Source: UBA7332 sp051652645
GTDB taxonomy: Bacteria > Bacteroidota > Bacteroidia > Bacteroidales > UBA7332
DNA length: 64,000 nucleotides
Assembly: GCA_051652645.1 (NCBI GenBank)
Contig: JBOFUP010000094.1
Span: 62,001 to 126,000 of the forward strand
Direction of reading: 5' to 3'
The notes below the pieces were generated by a model. The model searched no databases. It worked only from the letters and a program-made list of their open reading frames with translations, and was not told the DNA's origin. The position numbers and the translations under genes are program-made. This document shows, one piece after another, positions 37,520 to 47,227 of the stretch; the stretch's first letter is position 1, and each line of letters starts with the position of its first letter.

Positions 37520-38596
37520 ATGAAAGAGAACCAAACATTGTCAAAGATAAACCCACAAGATTTCAAAGACACAATCAATGGGAAAGAGGTCGAATTAATT
37601 GTTTTGACCAATTCAACTAAAAACGAAGTGTGTATTACAAACTACGGAGCTTTTGTTGTTTCTGTGATTATCAAGGATAAAAATGGAGTAGATCAAGATG
37701 TTGTTCTAGGTCACTCTACTCTTGAAGAATACATTAACACACCTGAAAAGTATCTTGGTTCTGTTGTTGGAAGATATGCCAACAGAATTGCTCAAGGCAA
37801 GTTCACACTAAACAACAAGGATTACAATCTGGCTATAAATAACGGGCCAAACAATCTTCATGGTGGAATAGAAGGCTTTAACCGAAAAGTTTGGAAGATC
37901 ATAGAGCGCGGATCTAACTTTGTTACTATGTTCTATGTATCTAAGGATGGCGAAGAGGGATTTCCTGGCAATCTGGCAGTAACACTTCGAATAATATGGA
38001 GCGAAAACAACGAGCTTTGTTTCGAATATGAGGCATCTACAGATCAAACAACTGTGGTTAATCTTACTAACCATGCTTTTTTCAATCTTTCTGGTGCGGG
38101 CGAACCAACAATCTTAGATCATCAATTAAAGATGAACTGCAAATTCTACACTCCAACAGACGAAACATCCATACCAACAGGCGAGATATTACGCACGGCT
38201 AACACTCCTATGGATTTCTCCCAATTCAGAGCTATTGGTGAAAGTATAGATGATAGTTTCACTCCTCTCATTTATGGAAAGGGTTATGATCACAACTATA
38301 TAATTGAGAAGTCACAACCAAATCAACTAGCTTCTGCAGCTGTTGCATATTCTCCAAAAACTGGGATTCAACTTGAAGTATTAACAAGCGAACCTGGAGT
38401 GCAGTTATATACTGGTAACTGGTTAAATGGATTTTCCGGCAAAGGAGGTAAAACATACCCAGAGCGTAGTGCTTTTTGCCTCGAGGCACAAAGATTCCCT
38501 AACTCTCCAAATATTGCACACTTTCCAAGCTGTATACTTGAACCCGGTGATCTATACAATCAAACAACGATTTATGCCTTCTCGGTAAGAAAATAA
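37520..38596 (+). CDS. galM: Aldose 1-epimerase (mutarotase)
   Basis: Interconverts alpha and beta anomers of galactose and glucose. Motifs: GRYANRIAQGKF, LHGGIEGFNRKVW, catalytic His in NLTNHAFFNLSG, GYDHNY, and the catalytic Glu in FCLEAQRFPN. At 358 residues it is normal. There is no signal peptide, so it is cytoplasmic. It is first in galM-gluP-galK, with 40 bp to the next gene. Confidence 0.95.
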   Translation: MKENQTLSKINPQDFKDTINGKEVELIVLTNSTKNEVCITNYGAFVVSVIIKDKNGVDQDVVLGHSTLEEYINTPEKYLGSVVGRYANRIAQGKFTLNNKDYNLAINNGPNNLHGGIEGFNRKVWKIIERGSNFVTMFYVSKDGEEGFPGNLAVTLRIIWSENNELCFEYEASTDQTTVVNLTNHAFFNLSGAGEPTILDHQLKMNCKFYTPTDETSIPTGEILRTANTPMDFSQFRAIGESIDDSFTPLIYGKGYDHNYIIEKSQPNQLASAAVAYSPKTGIQLEVLTSEPGVQLYTGNWLNGFSGKGGKTYPERSAFCLEAQRFPNSPNIAHFPSCILEPGDLYNQTTIYAFSVRK

Positions 38597-38636
38597 TTAT
38601 TCTAACTATAAACTACTATCTAAAAACCAAAGGACA

Positions 38637-39935
38637 ATGACAAAGAATCACAAAAGTTATGCTCTACCTATCGCGATGATGTTTGCACTCTTCGCTATGG
38701 TATCATTCGTGACGGGATTAACGAACCCTCTAGGACTTATTGTAAAAGAACAGTTTCAAGCAGCAAACTGGATGACTCAGCTAGGAAATGCAGCAAACTT
38801 CATTGCATATGCATTTATGGGAATCCCAGCCGGATTAATGCTTAAACGCGTTGGATACAAAAAAACAGCTCTTGTTGCTGTTGCTGTAGGATTTATCGGT
38901 GTGGGCATCCAATTCCTTTCAGGACAAATCGGAAGCTTCTACATCTACCTTACTGGAGCATTCGTGTCAGGTTTCTCTATGTGTATGCTTAATGCTGTTA
39001 TCAACCCCCTACTAAACACTCTTGGAGGTGGTGGCAAAAAAGGTAACCAATTAATCCAATTCGGAGGATCTCTAAACTCAATCTCTGCTACTATTGTACC
39101 AGTACTAGGTGGTTACCTTATCGGAACAATCAGCTCAAGCACAAAATTGAGCGATGCGAACCCTGCAATGTTTATCGCTATGGGTATCTTCGCTATCGTA
39201 TTCATTGTATTGGCTACTATGGAAATCCCTGAGCCTCACAAAGAAGGTGATAATAAAAAGAGCGTTAAAGAAGCACATAGCCCACTGTCGTTCCGCCACT
39301 TTATTCTAGGAAGCGTTGCTATTTTTGTATATGTAGGTGTTGAAGTAGGTATTCCTAACTTTGTTAACCTATTCCTAACTACGGCAAAAGATGCTGTTGG
39401 TGCTTCTGGTCTAGGTTTTGAAACAGCAGTTGCAGGATCAATTGTAGGTACTTACTGGTTCCTTATGATGATAGGTCGCCTTGTTGGTGGAGTTCTTGGA
39501 GCTCGCTTTTCTAGCAAGACTCAGCTTAGCACTGTAGCATCACTTGCACTTGTATTCCTTCTTGTTGGTATGTTTGCTCCAACAGAAACAACAGTTTCAA
39601 TGCCAGTATTCCAATCAGATATAAGCTTCGGTATTGTATCTGTTCCTGTAGGTGTTATGTTCTTTATCCTTTGTGGTCTTTGTACTTCAATCATGTGGGG
39701 TGGAATCTTCAACCTTGCAGTAGAGGGTCTTGGTAAATACACTGCTATGGCTTCTGGTATATTTATGGTAATGGTTTGTGGTGGAGGTATTCTTCCTCTC
39801 ATCCAAGGTGTTGTTGCAGATATGACTAATAGCTATATGTCAAGCTTCTGGGTAATCTTTGCTGGTGTTGCATTTATGCTATACTACGCTTTGATTGGAT
39901 GCAAAAACGTAAATAAAGATATTCCAGTAGAGTAA
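38637..39935 (+). CDS. gluP: Glucose/galactose MFS transporter (GluP/FucP family)
   Basis: An inner-membrane sugar symporter with about 12 helices over 432 residues. The start (YALPIAMMFALFAMVSFVTGLTNPL) and the motif GIPAGLMLKRVGYKKTAL fit the FHS/FucP family, as do NPLLNTLGGGGKKGNQLIQFGGS and the late helix MWGGIFNLAVEGLGKYT. Its position between galM and galK points to galactose or glucose uptake; exact specificity cannot be read from the sequence. Confidence 0.9.
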   Translation: MTKNHKSYALPIAMMFALFAMVSFVTGLTNPLGLIVKEQFQAANWMTQLGNAANFIAYAFMGIPAGLMLKRVGYKKTALVAVAVGFIGVGIQFLSGQIGSFYIYLTGAFVSGFSMCMLNAVINPLLNTLGGGGKKGNQLIQFGGSLNSISATIVPVLGGYLIGTISSSTKLSDANPAMFIAMGIFAIVFIVLATMEIPEPHKEGDNKKSVKEAHSPLSFRHFILGSVAIFVYVGVEVGIPNFVNLFLTTAKDAVGASGLGFETAVAGSIVGTYWFLMMIGRLVGGVLGARFSSKTQLSTVASLALVFLLVGMFAPTETTVSMPVFQSDISFGIVSVPVGVMFFILCGLCTSIMWGGIFNLAVEGLGKYTAMASGIFMVMVCGGGILPLIQGVVADMTNSYMSSFWVIFAGVAFMLYYALIGCKNVNKDIPVE

Positions 39936-39981
39936 TCTACTACAATCAATGAATTCCAATTAATTCAACCGACCTTAAAAT

Positions 39982-41130
39982 ATGGAAATGAAACAATCTG
40001 TACGTGCTGCATTTGCTAAGCACTTTAATACTGAAGGCACTCTTTTCTTTTCTCCAGGAAGAATCAACCTTATTGGAGAACACACTGACTACAATGGAGG
40101 ATTTGTACTTCCAGGTGCTGTTGACAAAGGTATGCTAGCTGAAATCAAACTTAACAATAGCGAAATCGTTAGAGCATACTCTGTAGACCTTAACGAATAT
40201 GCTGAGTTTGGATTAAACGAAAATGACCAACCTACACAAGGTTGGGCTAAATATATCTTTGGTGTATGCCGCGAGATAATCAAGCGTGGCGGCAAAATTG
40301 GTGGTTTTGACACCTCTTTTGCAGGAGATGTACCTCTTGGTGCTGGAATGTCGTCATCAGCTGCACTTGAGAGCACTTACGCTTATGCTCTAAACAACCT
40401 CTTCAACCTAGCTATAGACAAGTTTGAACTAGCTAAGATAGGACAAGCAACTGAACACAATTACGTTGGGGTTAAGTGTGGAATTATGGACCAATTCGCT
40501 TCAGTATTTGGTAAAGAAGGACACCTTATCCGCCTTGACTGCCGCTCTCTTGAGTATCAATACGTACCATTTGATCCACAAGGATACAAACTAGTACTTG
40601 TTGACTCAGTAGTAAAACACGAACTTGCATCTTCAGCATACAATAAGCGCCGTGAATCATGTGAGAGAGTCGTAGCTGAAATTGCTAAAAAACACCCACA
40701 TGTTCATTTCCTTCGCGATGCTACTCTTGAGATGCTTGCAGAAGTAAAAGAGAATATCACTGTTGAAGATCACATGCGTGCTGAATACGTAATCGAAGAG
40801 GTTCGTCGCCTACTTGACGCTTGCGAAGCTCTAGAACAAGGAGACTACGAAAAGGTAGGTTCTCTAATGTTTGAGACTCACCACGGAATGAGCAAGCTAT
40901 ATGAAGTAAGCTGTGAAGAACTTGACTTCCTTAACGATATTGCTAAAGAATGTGGCGTTACGGGTTCTAGAGTTATGGGTGGTGGATTTGGTGGTTGTAC
41001 TATCAACCTAGTAAAAGAGGAGCTTCTTGATGCTTTTATAGCTAAAGTTAAAGTTGACTTTAAAGCAAAATATGGTAAGGATTGCAAAGTTTATCCTGTA
41101 AATATTGGAGCTGGTTCTCGTAAACTATAA
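39982..41130 (+). CDS. galK: Galactokinase
   Basis: Phosphorylates galactose to galactose 1-phosphate with ATP. GHMP family motifs: the galactokinase signature PGRINLIGEHTDYNGG, the ATP loop PLGAGMSSSAALES, and GSRVMGGGFGGCTINL near the C-terminus. At 382 residues it is normal. It is last in the operon, 46 bp after the transporter, and followed by a strong terminator. No galT or galE lies in the window, so the next Leloir steps are encoded elsewhere or handled differently. Confidence 0.95.
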   Translation: MEMKQSVRAAFAKHFNTEGTLFFSPGRINLIGEHTDYNGGFVLPGAVDKGMLAEIKLNNSEIVRAYSVDLNEYAEFGLNENDQPTQGWAKYIFGVCREIIKRGGKIGGFDTSFAGDVPLGAGMSSSAALESTYAYALNNLFNLAIDKFELAKIGQATEHNYVGVKCGIMDQFASVFGKEGHLIRLDCRSLEYQYVPFDPQGYKLVLVDSVVKHELASSAYNKRRESCERVVAEIAKKHPHVHFLRDATLEMLAEVKENITVEDHMRAEYVIEEVRRLLDACEALEQGDYEKVGSLMFETHHGMSKLYEVSCEELDFLNDIAKECGVTGSRVMGGGFGGCTINLVKEELLDAFIAKVKVDFKAKYGKDCKVYPVNIGAGSRKL

Positions 41131-41157
41131 TTAGTTTAATAGAAATCTATTATATAG

Positions 41158-41197
41158 AAAGAGTGTGTTAGCTAGATATTTGGCTAACACACTCTTT
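41158..41197 (+). terminator. Terminator of the gal operon
   Basis: A perfect 15-bp stem (41158-41172 with 41183-41197) is followed by a T-rich tail. Confidence 0.8.
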
Positions 41198-41248
41198 TTT
41201 ATTTATGATTTCTATCAAATAAGATCTCGAAAAATAGAGATAAAACAG

Positions 41249-41283
41249 AAGAGAGGGTGTGTCTATTTGACACACCCTCTCTC
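41249..41283 (-). terminator. Terminator of the DRPILF-repeat protein gene
   Basis: A stem of about 14 bp (41249-41263 with 41269-41283) lies 27 nt past the stop codon on the minus strand, with short T-rich stretches on both sides. Confidence 0.6.
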
Positions 41284-41310
41284 TTGGTTTTTGTGCTTGT
41301 AACTAAAAAA

Positions 41311-41775
41311 TTACTTCACTTTAACTGTACTTTGGTATACAGTTCCATCAGCATTTACAACTTGAACAGTGTAGTTACCTTTAGCTAGCTCGAAGCTTAC
41401 TGAAGTCCCGTTATTTACAATAACTACATCAACCTGAGTTCCATTTACATTCCAAACAGTAACTTGTGATGTTGTTTCAATGTTAGAAACCTCTGTAACT
41501 GTGTTAGCTGAGAACAAGATTGGACGATCGTTAGTGATCAAACCATTCGAGAACAAGATTGGACGATCGCTTGTGATTGGACCATTAGTGAACAAGATTG
41601 GACGATCACTTGTGATTGGACCATTAGTAAACAAGATTGGACGATCAATAACACTCTCCATCTGGCTACTTCCACCATTAATTGAAGGGTTAAATAGAAT
41701 CGGACGTGCCTCTAAAACTTGCGATGCTCCCATTAGCATAAGTGCTGAAAGAACGACTGTTTTTAAACTTTTCAT
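41311..41775 (-). CDS. Small secreted protein with tandem DRPILF repeats, function unknown
   Basis: A signal peptide (1-23, ending VLEA) is followed by RPILFN. Residues 44-89 carry four tandem copies of a 13-residue unit, DRPILFTNGPITS with small changes, the last one cut short after DRPILFS. Residues about 97-154 form a small beta-rich C-terminal domain (VTVWNVNGTQVDVVIVNN, then GNYTVQVVNADGTVYQSTVKVK). That domain resembles the end of short Bacteroidales secreted proteins such as DUF3244 and also the last strands of sorting domains. I cannot assign a function. The 39-bp DNA repeats could vary in number between strains. A TAGATTTG element at 41851-41844 may be its promoter. Confidence 0.75.
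   Translation of the reverse strand: MKSLKTVVLSALMLMGASQVLEARPILFNPSINGGSSQMESVIDRPILFTNGPITSDRPILFTNGPITSDRPILFSNGLITNDRPILFSANTVTEVSNIETTSQVTVWNVNGTQVDVVIVNNGTSVSFELAKGNYTVQVVNADGTVYQSTVKVK
41509..41646 (-). repeat. 39-bp tandem repeat array in the DRPILF gene
   Basis: Three full 39-bp units and one partial unit encode 13-residue repeats starting DRPILF. On the plus strand each carries AACAAGATTGGACGATC. Confidence 0.85.
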
Positions 41776-41843
41776 TTCTATTAATTATAAGGTGTATTAA
41801 AATGCAGACCACTAAAAAGTGGAAATACAATATTATATCGCTG

Positions 41844-41851
41844 CAAATCTA
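41844..41851 (-). promoter_or_regulatory. -7 element of the DRPILF gene
   Basis: TAGATTTG on the minus strand, 68 nt before the start codon, fits TAnnTTTG. No TTG is at the expected distance. Confidence 0.4.
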
Positions 41852-41937
41852 CAACTTAGATTTTGATATTCCTATATAAAAAAGCTAAAATTATAGAAAA
41901 GTGACAACCTTTGAGTACTAAAATTAAGACAATAAAA

Positions 41938-41984
41938 AACAACTGTCCATATTATAATGCTAAATTAGAATATGAACAGTTGTT
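41938..41984 (-). terminator. Terminator of the phosphohexomutase gene
   Basis: A 16-bp stem with one mismatch (41938-41953 with 41969-41984), followed on the minus strand by GTTTTTTATTG. Confidence 0.7.
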
Positions 41985-42006
41985 TTCAACTATTTTATCG
42001 AAAAGA

Positions 42007-43755
42007 TTACACTCCTAAAGAAGTCAAGATACGAGACACTTTTTCATCAGCAAATGCATTTACAGCATCATACTCTTGGCGAGTTTTTAGAGTAGCATCA
42101 ACCTCGATATAGAATTTAATTTTTGGTTCTGTACCAGAAGGTCTGATGGAAATCTTTGAACCATCCTCTGTGAAATACTGGAGGACATCAGATGTAGTTG
42201 GCATATCAAGAGTGTAACTCTCTCCAGCAACAAGGTCTTGCGCCTTAAGTGTAGAGAAATCTTTTATAAGAACGACCTTAGAACCTGCAATCTCCTTGAA
42301 TGGATTATTGCGGAACTGGTACATCATACGCTGAATCTCCTCAGCGCCACTCTTACCTGTCTTAACTACTGAAATACCTTTCTCCTTGCGGAATCCATAA
42401 GTTAGATAGATATCTTGAAGCATCTCATACATGCTCTTTCCATTATCCTTAGCCCAAGCAGCAATCTCAGCCATTAAACAGCATGAAGATACAGCATCCT
42501 TATCGCGAGCGAAATCCTCTGGCATGAAACCAAAGCTCTCCTCACCACCACCAAGATAACGTTTGATACCCTCATTTTCTCTTACGACAGCTGCAATCCA
42601 TTTAAATCCAGTGTAACAATCATACATCTCAATCTCATTACGATCTGCAATAGTCTTGATTAGCTCTGTTGTAACAATAGTCTTTACTATATACTCATTC
42701 CCAGTCAACAAGCCCATAGCTTTATTCTGAGTCATCAAGTAGTTTAAGAAAATAAGAACAGTCTGATTACCATTGATCAAAACAAATTCTCCCTTATCAT
42801 TACGAACAGCAACACCAAGACGATCTGAATCTGGATCTGAAGCCATTACTAATTCAGCATCTGTAGCTATAGCCTTCTGAATAGCCATATTCAAAGCAGC
42901 AGGCTCCTCTGGGTTAGGAGAGTGAACGGTAGGAAAATCTCCGCTAACAACATCTTGCTCTGGTACGTTGATAATGTTTGTGAAACCCCAACTTCTAAGA
43001 GCATCTGGAATCATCTTAACACCTGTACCGTGAATTGGAGTATATACAATCTTCAAATCATGTTGACGCTTGATTGCCTCTTTCGATAGTGATAGAGTCT
43101 TTACAGCCTCTAGGTAACTATTATCAATCTTCTCACCTATGATCTCAATAAGATCCTTGTTTGGTGTGAACTTAATATCGCGAGGATCACGTATCTTATT
43201 AACCTCTGAGATAGTATTCTTATCGTGAGGAGCAATCATCTGTGCCCCATCATTCCAATATGCTTTATAACCATTGTACTCCTTAGGGTTATGTGAAGCA
43301 GTAATAATAACACCACTTTGACAACCAAGAAGACGAATCGCATAAGAGATCTCTGGCGTAGGACGAAGATCTTCAAAAAGATAAACCTTTATACCATTAG
43401 CAGAGAAGATATCTGCAGCAACCTGCGCAAACTTGCGGCTATTGTTACGACAGTCATGACCAATCACAACACTCGGCTGCTCTAAGTCTGCGAACTCACT
43501 ATTTATGTAGTTTGACAAGCCTTGAGTTGCAGCACCAACAGTGTAGATATTCATTCTGTTTGAACCCACACCCATGATACCACGAAGTCCACCTGTACCA
43601 AACTCTAAGTCTTTATAGAAAGATTCTATCAACTCCGTCTTATCCTCATTAGCAAGCATCTTCTCTACAGCCAAACGAGTCTCCTCATTATAAGCATCGC
43701 TAAGCCACTGTTGAGCCTTAGAGTTCACCTCCAACATTAATGTTTCGTTGTTCAT
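42007..43755 (-). CDS. Phosphoglucomutase/phosphomannomutase (alpha-D-phosphohexomutase)
   Basis: Moves phosphate between C1 and C6 of hexose phosphates. The phosphoserine loop GVIITASHNPKEYNGYK, the metal loop ASDPDSDRLGVAV, the sugar-specificity loop GGGEESFGFM, and the phosphate-binding loop ISIRPSGTEPKIKFY are all present in order. At 582 residues it belongs to the long PgcA-like group. It may link galactose and glucose metabolism to cell-wall precursors. A promoter inside the end of the upstream C69 gene (43819-43790) gives it its own transcript. Confidence 0.93.
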   Translation of the reverse strand: MNNETLMLEVNSKAQQWLSDAYNEETRLAVEKMLANEDKTELIESFYKDLEFGTGGLRGIMGVGSNRMNIYTVGAATQGLSNYINSEFADLEQPSVVIGHDCRNNSRKFAQVAADIFSANGIKVYLFEDLRPTPEISYAIRLLGCQSGVIITASHNPKEYNGYKAYWNDGAQMIAPHDKNTISEVNKIRDPRDIKFTPNKDLIEIIGEKIDNSYLEAVKTLSLSKEAIKRQHDLKIVYTPIHGTGVKMIPDALRSWGFTNIINVPEQDVVSGDFPTVHSPNPEEPAALNMAIQKAIATDAELVMASDPDSDRLGVAVRNDKGEFVLINGNQTVLIFLNYLMTQNKAMGLLTGNEYIVKTIVTTELIKTIADRNEIEMYDCYTGFKWIAAVVRENEGIKRYLGGGEESFGFMPEDFARDKDAVSSCCLMAEIAAWAKDNGKSMYEMLQDIYLTYGFRKEKGISVVKTGKSGAEEIQRMMYQFRNNPFKEIAGSKVVLIKDFSTLKAQDLVAGESYTLDMPTTSDVLQYFTEDGSKISIRPSGTEPKIKFYIEVDATLKTRQEYDAVNAFADEKVSRILTSLGV

Positions 43756-43789
43756 AATAGCAATTTCTGTTTAATAAATATTGATGCGG

Positions 43790-43819
43790 CAAAATTATAA
43801 ATTAAAATGTAACCTTCAA
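43790..43819 (-). promoter_or_regulatory. Promoter of the phosphohexomutase gene
   Basis: TTG (43819-43817) and TAATTTTG (43797-43790) on the minus strand are 19 nt apart. The -33 box lies within the last codons of the C69 peptidase gene. Confidence 0.6.
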
Positions 43820-45439
43820 TCTCTCGCCTGTCTCTTTTACAATATTACGGTAGAACTCCTGAGAATAACCTGCCGATTTTGGCTTTGCTGGCAGACCATG
43901 ACCGTTATCTATGAATTTACCATTCTCCTCCTGTTTGATATTTCCATCTATAAACTTAACCAAAAGGAATTCCCCAAGCTCTTTCCAACTAGCATGAGTC
44001 ATCTGAGCCTGATTAACGCTATAGTCTGTAAGGAACTCTATTGCCTTCTCAGGAGATTTTGAATAAAGCTCAGCAGCTGCACGCTCAACAATAGGTTGCA
44101 TAGTCTGGAAATTACTCTCTAGAGACTGTTGACGCTTTTGAACATCTGGATATATCAAATTCCATTTTGAATAAGCCATATTTGACACCCAATTAGTAAC
44201 CCAGAATGATGAGCTCCACGAGAAGTTCAACATAGAGCCATTTCCCTCTCTATAACACTCCGGTATACGCTGCGTAGAACAATAGATTGGTGTATACACA
44301 CAAAGTGCTGCATCATCAGTACCAAACCAAAGAACACCTCCGATTGCATTAGGTAGATTAGATCTCATCTGTGCAACAAAAGTAAACCCTGTCTGCTGCG
44401 TTGCAATAGCACGTTCATTAAAATATTTAGCGCTATCAACAGAGAATGTCAATGGTCTCCATCTATAGGGTACACCAAAAGCACCCGCACCTGGATCCTT
44501 TGTCATATCTAATTCTGTTCCCTCATAATGGTCACGCATACCTGCCTTCATATCAGCCAATGACACCTTCTTATCTGGTCGTATGTAAAGAGGCATAGGC
44601 TCTTTTGTCTCTCCTTTGATATATGAGATATACTTATCCATATCCTTATTCTGCTGACGATAGAAGCTCCATACTCGCGCCTCCGAGAAACGAAGAGTGC
44701 TAAAGCTTGATGGGGCATAAGCCTCAGAAAAGCTAAAATCGCGGTTCAAGCCATCGAAATAACCCATTTCTCTGGCAAAAGAGATAACATCTGTTGAGTA
44801 CAGACAATTATCTTTATCATTCAAAGGAAACTTATGAATGCGTGACTGATTAGCATGAGCTGCTATACAATCATCTGGCACACGCACTGCTACCCATACA
44901 GCACCCTTATTTCTTGAACCCTTACCTATCATCTCCATGATCCAAACCTCATTTGGATCAACAATCGAAAACGACTCTCCTGAGCTATAATAACCATACT
45001 CCTGGACTAACTCATCCATGATTCGTATAGCCTCACGAGCCGTCTTTGCACGCTGAAGTGTCACATAAATTAATGAGCCATAATCCATAATACCAGTGCT
45101 ATCATGTAGCTCCTCACGACCACCGAATGTCGTCTCAGCTATTGTCAACTGATGCTCATTCATATTGCCTACTACAGAGTAAGTCTGAGATACTTGTGCA
45201 ATACGTCCAAGAGGTTTACCCGTATCCCACTCTTTTATCTCAAGCATAGCACCCGAAGGATAAGTAGCTGCTGGAAAGTTGTACAGCTCGCCATAAAGCA
45301 CATGAGAGTCAGCTGAATAAGTTACCATCGTTGATCCATCCACTGATGCTCGCTTTCCAACTAAAAAGTTGGTACACGCCTCAGAATTGAAAAGGCCGAA
45401 TGCCATCAAGCATCCAACGGTTAGCGTTAATCTTTTCAT
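43802..45439 (-). CDS. C69 family dipeptidase
   Basis: The start at 45439 (MKRLTLTVGCLMAFGLFNSEA) gives a signal peptide that exposes the predicted N-terminal nucleophile in CTNFLVGKRAS. The C69 (PepD-like, Ntn-hydrolase) fold continues with DGSTMVTYSADSH, GNMNEHQLTIAETTFGGREEL, and WIMEMIGKG. Such enzymes cleave dipeptides in the periplasm or at the surface. At 545 residues it is usual. It lies 51 bp after the M23 peptidase gene on the same strand. Confidence 0.88.
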   Translation of the reverse strand: MKRLTLTVGCLMAFGLFNSEACTNFLVGKRASVDGSTMVTYSADSHVLYGELYNFPAATYPSGAMLEIKEWDTGKPLGRIAQVSQTYSVVGNMNEHQLTIAETTFGGREELHDSTGIMDYGSLIYVTLQRAKTAREAIRIMDELVQEYGYYSSGESFSIVDPNEVWIMEMIGKGSRNKGAVWVAVRVPDDCIAAHANQSRIHKFPLNDKDNCLYSTDVISFAREMGYFDGLNRDFSFSEAYAPSSFSTLRFSEARVWSFYRQQNKDMDKYISYIKGETKEPMPLYIRPDKKVSLADMKAGMRDHYEGTELDMTKDPGAGAFGVPYRWRPLTFSVDSAKYFNERAIATQQTGFTFVAQMRSNLPNAIGGVLWFGTDDAALCVYTPIYCSTQRIPECYREGNGSMLNFSWSSSFWVTNWVSNMAYSKWNLIYPDVQKRQQSLESNFQTMQPIVERAAAELYSKSPEKAIEFLTDYSVNQAQMTHASWKELGEFLLVKFIDGNIKQEENGKFIDNGHGLPAKPKSAGYSQEFYRNIVKETGERLKVTF

Positions 45440-45490
45440 ACTAGTTATGTTATATTGATTCAATTACTATTAATGACACTATGCATAGTC

Positions 45491-47227
45491 CTACCATCGA
45501 AAATCTCTTTCAAGAACTCTTTGATTACCACACATATCCTCTGCCACTACTCTCAACTTATGCATCTTTCCCTTGTGAATATCCCTACGGTTGAGGCGAT
45601 AGCGATAGGTCGAACTTCCTTTTATAGGTTCTAACAACACAAATTTATCATCTATAAAAGCCTTGACAGACTTAAGTCCACTCTGAGCATCACTAGCCGT
45701 TATTGATACCACACCATGCGATGACCATCGTGCTTCATCACGAGCTGCTAGACTTGGTACCACCGTATCCACACCCAAAGCGAACTCTCCAAACTCTCTG
45801 AAGGCACACTTTACAAAACCATCTTTCTCGAAAGAACTTCTAAGATAGTTGAGTCTATTTCCGCTCACCTTACCTACATAAAACTTAGAAGGATCAATAA
45901 GTGAGTATTGATTAAGCTTGATGCTAATCTCACCCCACCCTATTATGGGTGTATTCTCATCATGAATCCTAACAATAGGTGATATAGAGTTACCTATACC
46001 CTGACTATCTTTAATAGAGTAGCCAAGTGTCATATCATCAAACAATACACCTTTGGGGATAGTTACCCTAAACTGATCTGTAGAATAATGATTATCCTTA
46101 TCCACTTTGAAGCGAAGAGCATCATCCTTAATAGCATCTAAACTGACATGTACATCAGGCTTACGAACCCCGCGTATATAGAATCTAATAATCGAGATAT
46201 TACCATCATAATCCACCAATTCATAACGCCCACTGTATACCCTCTCTTGATCAATGGTTATCACACCACGTTTTGCATCAACGAAAGGAAACATGGGCGT
46301 TCTGTTACCTGGATCTACTAGTGATTTCATAATCATCTGCCTATTAGCTCTCCACTGAGGATAATCAATCAAAGAGTTCATCAACCGAGACTCCCCAGCA
46401 GGAAAAGCATCTAACCTGCTCTCAAATCGCAGAGTATCATCCACAAATAGCCTGACATCACGCAGACCATACTTGAAATGAACGTCATTCTTCACATCAT
46501 AAGCCCTAACACCCATTGCCACATCGCCCCAAGCTCTTATCTCTCCCCCAAGACGATAATCTCCGTTAACTCCAGACAAACTAAAGTGTCTTCGCTTAGT
46601 TGAAGAATCATAAAAACCGTCTCTTCCTAAATCATATATTGTTATTGATTGGGCTATTGGTTTACGAGTATCCTTGATATGTTCTGAATAGAATTGCTTG
46701 GGGTTAATAACCAACCCGTTCTTTGTGTCTCGAATCTCAAAATGAAGATGAGGACCTGCAGAAGAACCCGTATTACCTGAATATGCAATCTGTTCACCTC
46801 TCTCCACAGGTATCTCACCAGGGGCAAAAGTATAATCCAAGCCCCAAACCTGTTGCTCATACTGCTTCTCCTCTACTATCCGTGTCAGGTCAGGAGTAAA
46901 CCTATCGAGATGAAAATATACAGACATCATATCACCTGGATGCTGAACATATAGAGCTTTTCCTGCTCCATAGTGAGATATGCTAACCCGTGCAATATAG
47001 CCCTCATCAACTGAATATATAGGTAATCCTATTCTCCCCTCAGTTCTAAAGTCCAAACCACCATGAAAGTGATTGCTTCTCAACTCTCCAAAATTACCCG
47101 AAAGGTAAATTTCTGTCTTCAATGGCAATACAAAACGTGGTGAATTCTCCTCCAACTCTCCCTCAGCTTGAAGTTGAGCAAAAGAGAAAAAACCAATAAG
47201 CACTGCTAATATCGAATAATTACTCAT
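45491..47227 (-). CDS. M23 family metallopeptidase
   Basis: A secreted peptidoglycan-directed endopeptidase or related protein. After a short signal peptide, the LytM domain (about 30-190) shows both zinc motifs: HFHGGLDFRTEG and GPHLHFEIRD. The remaining 390 residues form beta-rich domains with no clear name; the end (FIDDKFVLLEPIKGSSTYRYRL-like) resembles Ig-type or FN3 folds. The combination is common in Bacteroidales. The metal ligands are intact, so it is probably active. Confidence 0.88.
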   Translation of the reverse strand: MSNYSILAVLIGFFSFAQLQAEGELEENSPRFVLPLKTEIYLSGNFGELRSNHFHGGLDFRTEGRIGLPIYSVDEGYIARVSISHYGAGKALYVQHPGDMMSVYFHLDRFTPDLTRIVEEKQYEQQVWGLDYTFAPGEIPVERGEQIAYSGNTGSSAGPHLHFEIRDTKNGLVINPKQFYSEHIKDTRKPIAQSITIYDLGRDGFYDSSTKRRHFSLSGVNGDYRLGGEIRAWGDVAMGVRAYDVKNDVHFKYGLRDVRLFVDDTLRFESRLDAFPAGESRLMNSLIDYPQWRANRQMIMKSLVDPGNRTPMFPFVDAKRGVITIDQERVYSGRYELVDYDGNISIIRFYIRGVRKPDVHVSLDAIKDDALRFKVDKDNHYSTDQFRVTIPKGVLFDDMTLGYSIKDSQGIGNSISPIVRIHDENTPIIGWGEISIKLNQYSLIDPSKFYVGKVSGNRLNYLRSSFEKDGFVKCAFREFGEFALGVDTVVPSLAARDEARWSSHGVVSITASDAQSGLKSVKAFIDDKFVLLEPIKGSSTYRYRLNRRDIHKGKMHKLRVVAEDMCGNQRVLERDFRW

